Shown one piece after another: positions 9,759-17,848 of a stretch of 39,462 bases of DNA (positions are counted from its first letter, which is position 1; every line of letters begins with the position of its first letter). The translations under genes were made by a program, and so were the position numbers. The stretch spans positions 1 to 39,462 of the forward strand of contig VXMJ01000087.1 in assembly GCA_009841145.1 (NCBI GenBank). Direction: 5' to 3'. Source of the stretch: Caldilineaceae bacterium SB0661_bin_34. Its GTDB lineage: Bacteria; Chloroflexota; Anaerolineae; Caldilineales; Caldilineaceae. The notes beneath the pieces are model-generated. The model saw nothing but the letters and a program-made list of their open reading frames with translations, did no database searches and had not been told where the DNA came from.

Positions 9759-10371
9759 GTTCAGTGAGTGAATGAGGGTTCCCCGCGAATCCTTCGACCC
9801 GACCGGATTGTACTTGGCAGCGCCGGGTCTCGCGGGAGACCCGCCCCCTGCCGACTCGGCACTGCAAGTGCCTTGGAATGCGAAGAGCATGCCCGGTTGT
9901 CCTCATTTGGTCCGGGGCAATCAGTTCAATCCGGCCGCCTCGGAAACGCCTGCAACACACAGGCCGAAGCCGCCATCCGGCTCCCATCGGGACCAAAGCG
10001 GTCGTGCCTAACGATGCCGGCGTAGTCCAACCACAGCTCGCTGAGAGGGCCCCATCGCTGATCACGTACAGTCAAGTCATGCGTGCGGCCTGCAACCCGC
10101 AGCCAGTCTCCATGCAGGCCACCGGTACCGCAAGAAGCCTCTCCCACAAACCGTTGACGACTGGTGCGAGAGTTTATGGCCGGGCCACCCTACCCCGATG
10201 CCTACATGGGCGGACTGCCGTATCCCTGCAGGGAACTTGATCAGTTTTCCGTTCGAGGACGCAACAAGACAGGGCATGCCGGATACCTTGGCCATCCGAT
10301 ACGCCGAACCTCCACGGCATGTAGCATCATTGGCAGACTCGATGTTCGGTCTTCACATCAATGGTTGATCG
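9759..10371. other. 613-base divergent intergenic region
   Basis: Lies between the AAA/PD-(D/E)XK gene (-) and the P450 gene (+). It holds a -10-like TACAAT (9807-9812, minus strand) and an 8-bp hairpin (arms 9824-9831 and 9836-9843) next to it. The rest has open frames on both strands, including a 73-codon minus-strand frame at 9926-10147, but none matches a family I recognise. Confidence 0.6.
9807..9812 (-). promoter_or_regulatory. Candidate -10 (TACAAT) of the AAA/PD-(D/E)XK gene
   Basis: TACAAT on the minus strand, 48 bases before the start codon. An inverted repeat CGGGTCTC-GCGG-GAGACCCG at 9824-9843 occupies the place where the -35 would lie, and could be an operator. No good -35 hexamer is seen. 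Confidence 0.35.
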
Positions 10372-11778
10372 TTGAACGAGGCCTTGCCAACGGAACGGTC
10401 AAAGTTCCCCACCCCGGACAACCATCCCGTGGCCAAAACCTCGCAATCCATTCCCAAGACCATCCCCAAGGCTCAGGGACTGCCCGTGCTTGGCAGTGTG
10501 ACGTTCGACTCTCCCTTGTGGCTGGTGGAGCAGTACCACGAACTCGGACCGGTGTTCTGGATGTCCATCCTCCAGCATCGCATGATCGTCTTGGCCGGTC
10601 CCGAGGCGAATCTCCTCATGCGCGAAGAAGGAGACACCCTCTTTACATCCAGGGACACATGGAAAAACGTCCTGGAAGCCTTCGGGTCCGACAATCCCTT
10701 CATGCTGGCATGGGACGGCCCCGACCACGCCACGCTGCGCGCGGGTCTCAAGGTGGGCTACGCCGGCTCCACGCTTTACCCTCAGATGCCCAAACTGATG
10801 GACAGCCTGGTCCGTCTGATGATGCGTTGGCCTCGGCATCAGGCCATGTCGGTGACTCCCCTCGTGAAGCGGCTGGTATCCCTGTTGCTGGCGTACATGG
10901 CCATCAATCAAGAACCGGACGAGGTCATGGACGATCTGATCTACCTTTTCCGGACCGTCATCAAGATCCATCTCACACGAACCCGCCCGGGGTTCGTGAA
11001 GTACATGCCACAGTACCTAAAGTCCCGGCGGAACGTGCTCGCCATGGGCAAACGGATCTGGAACGAGCATCTCATGCACGACATGGCCGAGGAGGGCGGC
11101 AACTTCATTGATCACGTGCGGCGGTTCCGGGCCGAACATCCGGATCTGATGACCGAGAACGACGCCATTGCGACCATTCAAACTCCCTTCCTGGCAGGCA
11201 TGGACACGGCTGCCGGCTCCCTTTCCTTCCTCCTGTATCACATCCTCCGGGATCCCGCACTGAGGGAAATGGTCATTGTGGAAGCGGATCAGCTCTTCGC
11301 CGACGGCGTCCCTACCCGTGCCTCCCTGCGTCGGATGCGCCAAACCCGGTGGATCGCGATGGAATCCCTGCGCATGCATCCCATCGCGTTGACATTGCCG
11401 CGGACCTCCACACGCGACTTCGAATTCCAGGGGCATCACATTCCGGCGGGCGCCCGTTGTCTCATAGCCATTTCCGTCACACACCACTTGCCGGAGTTCT
11501 TCCCCGAACCGAAACGGTTCGACATCGAGCGCTATGCCCCTCCGCGCATGGAGCATACGCAGACGCACGCCTATGTGCCCTACGGCATCGGATCCCACGC
11601 CTGCCTGGGTGCCTCAACCGCGGATCTTCTGTTCCTGATCGTGACCGCAGCCCTGTTTCATCATCTGGAGGTCGAGATGTCGCCTCCGGATCACATCCTG
11701 AATGTGATCCGGAATCCTCTTTCTTGTCCGGATGACAGTTTCCGCATGGTCGTTACGGGTGAGAGGCAGAGAGCCTGA
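10372..11778 (+). CDS. Cytochrome P450
   Basis: Soluble bacterial cytochrome P450, 468 residues. The I-helix oxygen-activation motif AGMDT is at residues 275-279, the ExxR motif ESLR at 331-334, and the haem-binding loop YGIGSHACLG at 404-413 with Cys411 as the haem thiolate. The usual first Phe of that loop is Tyr here. There is no N-terminal membrane anchor. The start used is TTG at 10372; an in-frame start further downstream (around the conserved 'IPKAQGLPVLGSV') cannot be excluded. No ferredoxin or reductase gene is adjacent, so the redox partner must be elsewhere. The substrate is unknown. Confidence 0.93.
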   Translation: MNEALPTERSKFPTPDNHPVAKTSQSIPKTIPKAQGLPVLGSVTFDSPLWLVEQYHELGPVFWMSILQHRMIVLAGPEANLLMREEGDTLFTSRDTWKNVLEAFGSDNPFMLAWDGPDHATLRAGLKVGYAGSTLYPQMPKLMDSLVRLMMRWPRHQAMSVTPLVKRLVSLLLAYMAINQEPDEVMDDLIYLFRTVIKIHLTRTRPGFVKYMPQYLKSRRNVLAMGKRIWNEHLMHDMAEEGGNFIDHVRRFRAEHPDLMTENDAIATIQTPFLAGMDTAAGSLSFLLYHILRDPALREMVIVEADQLFADGVPTRASLRRMRQTRWIAMESLRMHPIALTLPRTSTRDFEFQGHHIPAGARCLIAISVTHHLPEFFPEPKRFDIERYAPPRMEHTQTHAYVPYGIGSHACLGASTADLLFLIVTAALFHHLEVEMSPPDHILNVIRNPLSCPDDSFRMVVTGERQRA

Positions 11779-11783
11779 GCAAG

Positions 11784-11802
11784 CCGGCAGGTTCACTGCC
11801 GG
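11784..11802 (+). terminator. Hairpin after the P450 gene
   Basis: Exact 7-bp inverted repeat (CCGGCAG / CTGCCGG, loop GTTCA) starting 6 bases after the P450 stop. No U-tract follows, so the call rests on position and stem strength only. Confidence 0.45.
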
Positions 11803-11881
11803 TGCACCGGATGAGCTGCGACGAAGGGCTTTGGCTGCAGTCCAGCCTTCTTCGACGGTGTGGCCCAAACATTGGTGAACT

Positions 11882-13483
11882 TCACGACGCGTCCGGAACT
11901 GGCTCGCCCGCAGTAACGAGCCAGTTCCACACGATCCGGTGCACGATCCGTTCGATGGGAGCCTTGTCATCGGTCCAAGGCTTCATGGCCAGGTCCGGTA
12001 TCTCCACCCGGACCTGGGCAACGGCTGTTGCCGCGAAGGCACGAAACTCACCGGGCAGGTGTTCGGGCAGCCCTGTAACGTTGTCGGCAAAAGCTTCGAT
12101 GCCAATCTGCTCCCTCATGCCAATCACCAGAACGTTGCCCAAGACGCCTTCCGGAACAGGTTCCTCCAACACAAACACCCGGGGCCAAACATCCGACATC
12201 GTCGTTACCATGGCCTCCACCAAGCTCAGGTCGGTCTCGGTCCGCCCCACATTCACCGCCACCACACCGTTGGCCGCCAAGTGCTCATCCACCAGTTCGA
12301 ACCACTCCACCGTGGTCAGGTGAAACGGGATGTAGGGAACCCGATAGGCATCCACCAGCACCACATCCCACACTTCGGAGGGATCCTGACGTGACAGCCA
12401 CTGGCGGCCGTCCGCCGCCACCGCGGTGATGTTCGGCCGGTCCATGGCGAACCACTCGCGCCCCACTTCCAAAATCGCGGGGTCCAGCTCCACTCCTGTA
12501 ATCGGTGCAGGCCCGTACACGTCGGTCCAAAGCGAACTGACCGTGCCGGCTGCCAAGCCGATGACCAACACCCGGGCAGTCGCGGGATCCGGCGGACTGG
12601 CGGAGAACCAGGGGGCCAACAGGAAGTAGTCCCAGATGCCGTGGCTCAGGATGCGGTCCGGATGCCACACGCTGTGGATGCCGTTCCCTTCGTTGAGTTT
12701 CAGCCAGCGTTCTCCGCCTGCCTCCCTGACCGCGATGTAGTTGTAGCGGCTTTCCTCTTCATGCAGGAGTCGGCTCGGAACCGAGCCGGCAACCGGCCCC
12801 GGACGAATGCTCGTGGAGCCGGACAGCACATCAAACCCAAGGAGCGCGGTCATCACCAGAACTCCCGCCAACCCGGTGGCATGCTGCCTCCTTGCGACCC
12901 AAGGGCTGCCGCACAGCGCCAACAGAACGAGCCACAGCCCTATCAGAAGAAAGGTTCGGCGGGTTCCGTAACTTGGCACCAGCCACAGGACGGGTGCCAA
13001 CGTGCCCAGGATGCTGCCCACCGTGCCCACCGCGTACAGTGAACCGGCCGTGCGTCCCCCGGTATCGACCGAGGACAGGGCAATCCGCACGACCCAGGGC
13101 GTGACCGCGCCGAGCAGCACCAAGGGAAAAGTCAAGAGAATCGCAACCGCCAACATGGCGGCCAACAGCAGTCCGGCCTCCAATTCCAGCAGGTCGCGGA
13201 TGGCCAGTTGCAGGACCGGCTGGGCCATGACCGGAATGACGGCCGTTGCCACCCCGGAGACCATGACCACAGCCAGCAATGGCAGGAGGCTGGGGGACCG
13301 GTCTCCGACGCGGCCGCCAATCCATGCCCCAAGGGCCAGGCAGGCCAGAACCAGGGAAATCAGGGCCGCCCAGACGATTTGGCTGTTGCCAAACCACGGA
13401 TCCAGGAGCCGGGCCGCAGCCAATTCAATCGCCAGTACACCGGCGCCAACGCCGAACACAAGCAGGTAGAGGTAGGCTCGCAC
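11882..13483 (-). CDS. Fused MFS / spermidine-synthase-like membrane protein
   Basis: A 533-residue protein with an N-terminal half of about eight hydrophobic segments and a C-terminal half with the Rossmann fold of spermidine synthases ('VLVIGLAAGTVSSL', then 'GVELDPAILEVGREW' and 'DVVLVDAYRVPYIPFHL'). The glycine-rich loop differs from the classical GGGDG, as is common in this fused family, so polyamine synthesis should not be assumed. The start is put at GTG 13483, right before the first membrane segment 'YLYLLVFGVGAGVLAIELAAARL'. The frame continues to 13594, but that part overlies a remnant of an AraC gene and is unlikely to be coding. This is the intact gene of a duplicated module; its damaged twin is at 14935-15405. 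Confidence 0.85.
   Translation of the reverse strand: MRAYLYLLVFGVGAGVLAIELAAARLLDPWFGNSQIVWAALISLVLACLALGAWIGGRVGDRSPSLLPLLAVVMVSGVATAVIPVMAQPVLQLAIRDLLELEAGLLLAAMLAVAILLTFPLVLLGAVTPWVVRIALSSVDTGGRTAGSLYAVGTVGSILGTLAPVLWLVPSYGTRRTFLLIGLWLVLLALCGSPWVARRQHATGLAGVLVMTALLGFDVLSGSTSIRPGPVAGSVPSRLLHEEESRYNYIAVREAGGERWLKLNEGNGIHSVWHPDRILSHGIWDYFLLAPWFSASPPDPATARVLVIGLAAGTVSSLWTDVYGPAPITGVELDPAILEVGREWFAMDRPNITAVAADGRQWLSRQDPSEVWDVVLVDAYRVPYIPFHLTTVEWFELVDEHLAANGVVAVNVGRTETDLSLVEAMVTTMSDVWPRVFVLEEPVPEGVLGNVLVIGMREQIGIEAFADNVTGLPEHLPGEFRAFAATAVAQVRVEIPDLAMKPWTDDKAPIERIVHRIVWNWLVTAGEPVPDAS
11895..11928 (-). terminator. 12-bp perfect hairpin at the end of the MFS/SpeE gene
   Basis: Arms 11895-11906 and 11917-11928 (GGAACTGGCTCG / CGAGCCAGTTCC) pair exactly around a 10-base loop. 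The hairpin lies inside the last 16 codons of the gene. It faces the P450 hairpin across the convergent junction. There is no U-tract, so it may act as a 3' stabilising or Rho-assisted structure. Confidence 0.45.
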
Positions 13484-13559
13484 AGTAAGGACTCTGTCTC
13501 CCAAGGTGGTCCTGCCAAACACCGGACCGACCTTGAGGCGATCATACTCGTGAGTCCAA

Positions 13560-13800
13560 GCCGGCTCGGATTGCCAAATCCATCTGCCATCCACGGAACG
13601 ACCCGATTCTCCGGTGGCAGTGCCGCCCGACCTCTGGGGAGCAAGTCACCCGGCAATCCGGCCCTGCCGCAGCATATTCGCCGGGGCCATGCCGAGAGCG
13701 GCAATGAGCACGGCCCATCCCGGCCCAACAGTGAAAAATGTCAGTCATTGCATCTGACTGACATCCGCGAAACGTCCCGCGCTCCAAGGCGATACCCCCT
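13560..13800 (-). pseudogene. Remnant of an AraC-family regulator (5' end only)
   Basis: This stretch matches the beginning of the intact AraC gene at 15543-16550. Split over two frames it encodes 'FFTVGPGWAVLIAALGMAPANM' (written in full it continues into the same helix) and 'GRAGLPGDLLPRGRAALPPEN'. The intact protein has 'FFTVGPGWAVLITDLGLAPAN' and 'RAGLPGDLLARGRVALPPEK'. A frameshift and a stop are present, and everything after about codon 55 is deleted up to the upstream region of the MFS/SpeE gene. It is the lost middle gene of the second copy of the duplicated module. Confidence 0.8.
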
Positions 13801-13823
13801 GCCATCTTCGGCTGGCCCCACTG

Positions 13824-14681
13824 TCAGGGAGACATCCGGCGGATGACCCGGTCAAACATCCGATCACTGAGCAGCCAGCGCAGAAAGAGAAGCGATGTGG
13901 CGTACTGACCGGCGGCATAGCGCGCCTTGGGCCGCTTGGCCCGGAGCGCCTTGAGGATTGTGTTGGCAATAACCGACGGCGGCGACCCCAACCCGTCCAC
14001 GCCCAGATTCTCCATCGAGGCCGTCATTCGCTGGACGAGATCGGCATAGGCCGAGTCTTCCGAACGTGCCTGCAACGACCCGAGGGTGACATCGCCGAAT
14101 TCCGTACGGATGAGGCCGGGCTCGATGACGATGACATCAATGCCAAATTGCTTCAGCTCGAACCGCAGGCAGTCCGACCATCCTTCGAGTGCATGCTTCG
14201 TGGCGTGGTACCAGGAGCCCAAAGGCAAGTAGATCTTCCCGCCGATCGACGAGATGTTCACGATCTTCCCGGCGCGCCGCGCGCGCATGGAAGGAAGAAC
14301 AAGCTGGGTCAGCCGCGCCAAACTGAACAGATTCACCTCAAACTGGTACCGCGCGTCGTCGAGCGGCAGGTCCTCCATCGCCCCATACAAACCGAAGCCG
14401 GCGTTGTTGACAAGAATGTCCGTGCCCCCGCGTTCCGCGTTGATACGCTCCACACCGGTAATGACCTCCTCTTCCTTGGTGACATCCATCTGGAGCGCAA
14501 AGGCACCCAACTCCTCGAGATCCTGCATCCGCTCAACCCGGCGTGCCGCGGCATAGACAACGTAGCCTTCCTCCAGAAGTTTCCTGGCGGTCTCCTTGCC
14601 GATTCCGGCCGAGGCACCGGTGATCAATACCGTCTGTTCGGTTGCATCGCTTATGTCACGTTGGTTTGGCGTGGTCATCAT
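13824..14681 (-). CDS. Short-chain dehydrogenase/reductase, copy A
   Basis: Classical SDR oxidoreductase of 285 residues from the ATG at 14681 (first of two Met codons in 'MMTTPNQRD'). It shows the cofactor motif TGASAGIG near the N terminus, NNAG, the serine of 'VNISSIGG' and the catalytic YHATK (YxxxK). The Arg-containing 'AARRVERM' after the second strand suggests a preference for NADP(H), as known for SDRs with basic residues there. It is very similar, residue for residue, to copy B at 16637-17494 and has the same length, so the two arose by duplication. The ribosome binding site is weaker (AAGAGA) than that of copy B (AGGAGA). The substrate is unknown. Confidence 0.92.
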   Translation of the reverse strand: MMTTPNQRDISDATEQTVLITGASAGIGKETARKLLEEGYVVYAAARRVERMQDLEELGAFALQMDVTKEEEVITGVERINAERGGTDILVNNAGFGLYGAMEDLPLDDARYQFEVNLFSLARLTQLVLPSMRARRAGKIVNISSIGGKIYLPLGSWYHATKHALEGWSDCLRFELKQFGIDVIVIEPGLIRTEFGDVTLGSLQARSEDSAYADLVQRMTASMENLGVDGLGSPPSVIANTILKALRAKRPKARYAAGQYATSLLFLRWLLSDRMFDRVIRRMSP

Positions 14682-14705
14682 GGAATCTCTTGGCTGGCAT
14701 TCTCC

Positions 14706-14711
14706 ATTATG
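14706..14711 (-). promoter_or_regulatory. Candidate -10 (CATAAT) of SDR copy A
   Basis: CATAAT on the minus strand, 25 bases before the start codon. The same place before copy B has CACAAT (17519-17524) in an otherwise conserved leader, which supports a shared promoter. No clear -35. Confidence 0.35.
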
Positions 14712-14832
14712 GGATGCATGATGCGCCATCGACCCGTTCCTTGCACGTGGTGACAAGGAACAGGCAGCTTCAAGGGCGCGGCCCTGTTGCAGACGATGCA
14801 GTGGGCGATGAAGGCATTTCCGTTCCGTTCAG

Positions 14833-14872
14833 CTTTCGGGGGCCACAGACCGGCAGCCGAACCCCCCGAAAG
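14833..14872 (-). terminator. 10-bp hairpin downstream of the MFS/SpeE pseudogene
   Basis: Exact arms CTTTCGGGGG (14833-14842) and CCCCCGAAAG (14863-14872) around a 20-base loop. It lies between the remnant MFS/SpeE gene and SDR copy A, where a terminator separating the two copies would be expected. The corresponding sequence before SDR copy B does not form this stem. Confidence 0.4.
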
Positions 14873-14934
14873 TTTCTGGGTTGCCCTATTCGCCGCGCCG
14901 CCAAACCTTGTGGTGTCGGCGCAGAGGGTGCCAA

Positions 14935-15405
14935 TCCACCCTTCGATCATCAGGACTCCCACAAACTCGGTGGCATGCTGCCTCCTTGCGACCCAAGGGC
15001 TGCCGCACAGCGCCAACAGAACGAGCCACAGCCCTATCAGAAGAAAGGTTCGGCGGGTTCCGTAACTTGGCACCAGCCACAGGACGGGTGCCAACGTGCC
15101 CAGGATGCTGCCCACCGTGCCCACCGCGTACAGTGAACCGGCCCGTGCGTCCCCCGGTGTTGACCGAGGATAGGGCAATCCGCACGACCCAAGGCGTGAC
15201 CGCGCCGAACAGCACCAAGGGAAATGTCAAGAGAACAGCAACCGCCAATCCATGCCCCAAGGACCAGGCAGGTCAGAATCAGGGAAATCAGGGCAGCCCA
15301 GACGATTTGGCTGTTGCCAAACCACGGATCCAGGGGCCGAGCCGCAGCCAATTCAATTGCCCGTGCCCCGGCGCCAACACCGAACACAAGCAGGTAGGTC
15401 CGCAC
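14935..15405 (-). pseudogene. Truncated copy of the MFS/spermidine-synthase-like gene
   Basis: This is the twin of the intact gene at 11882-13483. It begins with the matching 'VRTYLLVFGVGAG' (GTG at 15405) and runs through the first membrane segments to 'LGAWIGG'. It then lacks 167 bases relative to the intact copy, with CCGCCAA present at both ends of the missing piece. The next part ('LLTFPLVLFGAVTPWVVRIAL') is therefore out of frame, and one extra C at about 15144 shifts the frame again. Similarity ends near 14935, so the whole synthase-like domain is gone. Bases 14968-15143 are identical to 12874-13049 of the intact gene. Confidence 0.88.
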
Positions 15406-15542
15406 GGTAACGACATTGTCCCCAATACTATCCTGCCAAACGCCGGACCGATCATGCTCCTGCAAGTCCGGCCGGGCCGGGTTGCCTAACCCGCCTCAAG
15501 CTCATGGGCCAAGCCCTGTTCACCTTCCGGGATCCCGTCCTC

Positions 15543-16550
15543 TCATATTCCTTGCTCTCCGCGCAGGGCAACGCGAGCCTGCCTCGGGGTTGCACCGGTC
15601 CAGTCGTGGAAGGCGCGGGAAAACGAATTGGTGTCATGGAATCCGAGCAGGAACGAGATCTCGCCGACATGCATATGGGAATTCCGGAGGTAGTGCAACG
15701 CCAGATCCCTGCGCGTCTCGTTCAACAATGAACGGAAACTGACCCGCTCGCCCTGCAGCCTCCGCTGCAAGGTTCGCGGGGAGACACCCAGGGCCTCCGA
15801 GACCTCCTGTATAAACCCCTGACCGGCCGGCAGAAGCTCCAGAAGCGCTCCGCGGACACGATCGGAAGTGGTGGCAGCCTCGTTCATTTCCGCCAGTCGC
15901 CCCCGCAATGCAGTCTCAAGGAATTCCCACATGGGCTCGTTGGCGGTTAGGAACGGTCGCGAAGCATCGACCGCTGAAAAGGCAATGCACTGACGCGGGC
16001 CTTCCTGGACGGCAACCCCAAGATAGTCTCGATAGGCGTCGACATCCTCGGGCGGTTCGGAAGCGAGGACCCGCACGGGTTTGACTTCCACGCGCGTGGC
16101 GAGTCGCACCAGTGCCACCCAGAAGAGAAGCTCGGTGATCGCCAGCAAGGCGGGAGGCCGCAGGCCCGAAGGCCATCGGCATTCCAAGGTGGTCTCACGG
16201 TCGGACTGCGTGACCAACAGGCGCATGGGCCCAATGAGCTTCTTGTACTGGGCAATGCGAACGGCCGCCTGGTTCAGGTCCCGACTGCAGATGGCGGCAA
16301 AGATGGCCGGATCGAATGCTTCGGCCGAAACAGACCGGGCAATAAGGATTGGCAGGTTCGGCTCTCCGACTTCGTCTTCCACAGCCTTGGCCAGAGCAAA
16401 GAACTTCTCCGGTGGCAGCGCCACCCGCCCCCTCGCAAGCAGGTCGCCCGGCAGGCCCGCCCGGCGCAGCACATTCGCGGGGGCCAGCCCGAGATCGGTG
16501 ATGAGCACAGCCCATCCCGGCCCGACGGTGAAGAACTTCTCCGGATTCAT
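15543..16550 (-). CDS. AraC-family transcriptional regulator
   Basis: A 335-residue AraC-type activator with the N-terminal ligand-binding domain known as arabinose_bd (OruR/ArgR-like) and a C-terminal pair of helix-turn-helix motifs ('VSEALGVSPRTLQRRLQGE' followed by 'VGEISFLLGFHDTNSFSRAF'). The start is put at ATG 16550, immediately before the conserved 'PGWAVLITDLGLAPANVL'. An upstream extension would run into SDR copy B. It sits between SDR copy B and the decayed MFS/SpeE gene, and its twin in the other copy of the module is a remnant. It therefore probably controls both SDR genes and the surviving MFS/SpeE gene; that is inference from position. Confidence 0.9.
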   Translation of the reverse strand: MNPEKFFTVGPGWAVLITDLGLAPANVLRRAGLPGDLLARGRVALPPEKFFALAKAVEDEVGEPNLPILIARSVSAEAFDPAIFAAICSRDLNQAAVRIAQYKKLIGPMRLLVTQSDRETTLECRWPSGLRPPALLAITELLFWVALVRLATRVEVKPVRVLASEPPEDVDAYRDYLGVAVQEGPRQCIAFSAVDASRPFLTANEPMWEFLETALRGRLAEMNEAATTSDRVRGALLELLPAGQGFIQEVSEALGVSPRTLQRRLQGERVSFRSLLNETRRDLALHYLRNSHMHVGEISFLLGFHDTNSFSRAFHDWTGATPRQARVALRGEQGI

Positions 16551-16636
16551 TGCAACTTGGCTGACATATGCGAACCGCCCCGCGCTCCGATCGCACTCTG
16601 CGGCAAGACCCCTGAAGTTTCCGGAACGCCCTGCCG

Positions 16637-17494
16637 TCAGGAAACCATCCGGCTGATGATCCGGTCGAACATTCTGTCGCTGAGCAGTCTGCGCAGGAAG
16701 AGCAGCGGCCTGGCCCACTGGCCGGCGGCATAGCGGGCCCTGGGCCGTTTGGCCCGGAGCGACTTGAGGATTGCGTCGGCGATGACCGACGGCGGCGACC
16801 CGAACCCGGATGATTGGATATTCTCCATCGAGGCCATCATCCTCTTTACGAAGTGGGCATAGGCGGAGTTGCCCGACCGCTCCTGCAATGGCCCGAAGGC
16901 AACATCACCGAATTCTGTGCGAATGGCTCCGGGCTCGATGATGATGACGTCAATGCCGAATTGCTTCAACTCGAACCTCAAACAGTCCGACCAGCCTTCG
17001 AGCGCATGCTTCGTGGCATGGTACCAGGAACCCAGAGGTGTGTAGACCTTCCCGCCGATCGAGGATATGTTCACGATCTTCCCGGCGCGCCGCGCACGCA
17101 TGGAAGGAAGAACAAGTTGGGTCAGCCGCGCCAAGCCGAAGAGGTTCACCTCAAACTGGTATCGCGCGTCGTCAAGCGCTACGTCCTCCATCGCTCCGTA
17201 CAATCCGAAACCGGCATTGTTGACAAGAATGTCCGTACCCCCGCGTTCCGCGTTGATGCGCTCCACACCGGCAACGACCTCCTCTTCCTTGGTGACATCC
17301 ATCTTGAGTGCAACGGCGCCCAACGCCTCAAGATCCCGCATCTGTTCAACCCGGCGTGCCGCGGCATAGACAACGTAACCTTCCTCCAGAAGCTTCCTGG
17401 CGGTCTCCTTGCCGATGCCGGCCGAGGCGCCGGTGATCAATACGGTCAGCCCGTTTGCACTGCTTATGTCACGTTGGTTTGGTGTGGTCATCAT
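16637..17494 (-). CDS. Short-chain dehydrogenase/reductase, copy B
   Basis: SDR oxidoreductase of 285 residues with TGASAGIG, NNAG, 'VNISSIGG' and the catalytic YHATK. The sequence is nearly the same as copy A; differences gather in the last third (for example 'SMENIQSSGFG' against 'SMENLGVDGLG'), where substrate-binding loops lie. The start is ATG 17494 with AGGAGA seven bases upstream. The AraC gene follows 86 bases downstream on the same strand. The leader sequence before it (about 17495-17805) also matches the leader of copy A in blocks, so promoter and gene were duplicated together. The substrate is unknown. Confidence 0.92.
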   Translation of the reverse strand: MMTTPNQRDISSANGLTVLITGASAGIGKETARKLLEEGYVVYAAARRVEQMRDLEALGAVALKMDVTKEEEVVAGVERINAERGGTDILVNNAGFGLYGAMEDVALDDARYQFEVNLFGLARLTQLVLPSMRARRAGKIVNISSIGGKVYTPLGSWYHATKHALEGWSDCLRFELKQFGIDVIIIEPGAIRTEFGDVAFGPLQERSGNSAYAHFVKRMMASMENIQSSGFGSPPSVIADAILKSLRAKRPRARYAAGQWARPLLFLRRLLSDRMFDRIISRMVS

Positions 17495-17823
17495 GAAGTC
17501 TCCTGACTGGCATTCTCTATTGTGGATTGCAGGATGCGCCATTGTCCTATCAAAACACGCCAATGTTTATGCCGATTGCGCCACCAGGCAACTCCGTCCC
17601 TTGCATGGTGACAGGCATGGAGGTCTCGCAACCAATCCGATGCGATGCCCTGGAGACATGTCCGCCCAGCAGCAGATGACGCGGTGGGTGTTGAGACCTT
17701 CTCAGTCGGTTCAACTTCCGGGGACCAAGGGCTGGCAACCGAATCCCAAAGGTCGCCGACCCGTTCCACTCGCCACACTCCGCCCAAACCTTGTAGTGTT
17801 GGCGAGGAAGCTCCGGGCTACCC
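17495..17823. other. 329-base leader region of SDR copy B
   Basis: Contains CACAAT (17519-17524, minus) as a possible -10. Further upstream there are blocks that match 14813-14925 before copy A, such as the paired 'CAAACCTTGTRGTGTYGGCG' (around 17785 and 14903). No coding sequence is recognised. Confidence 0.55.
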
Positions 17824-17848
17824 TCAGGCGTGTCCTGAGGGTAGCCCG
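17814..17848 (-). terminator. 15-bp perfect hairpin over the EEP gene stop codon
   Basis: Arms 17814-17828 and 17834-17848 are exact reverse complements around a 5-base loop (CGTGT). The TGA stop of the EEP-family gene at 17824 lies within the stem. It marks one end of the duplicated SDR module. No U-tract follows, so it may be a Rho-independent-like or RNA-protecting structure. Confidence 0.6.

Noticed and set aside
9926..10147. A 73-codon minus-strand frame in the intergenic region before the P450 gene
   Set aside because: The amino acid mix is plausible, but there is no known motif, ribosome binding site or context.
10164..11111. A 315-codon open frame on the plus strand
   Set aside because: It overlaps the P450 gene in another frame and has no recognisable domain.
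13484..13594. A longer start for the MFS/SpeE gene
   Set aside because: The added 37 residues come partly from the AraC remnant and the deletion junction and are not hydrophobic or conserved.
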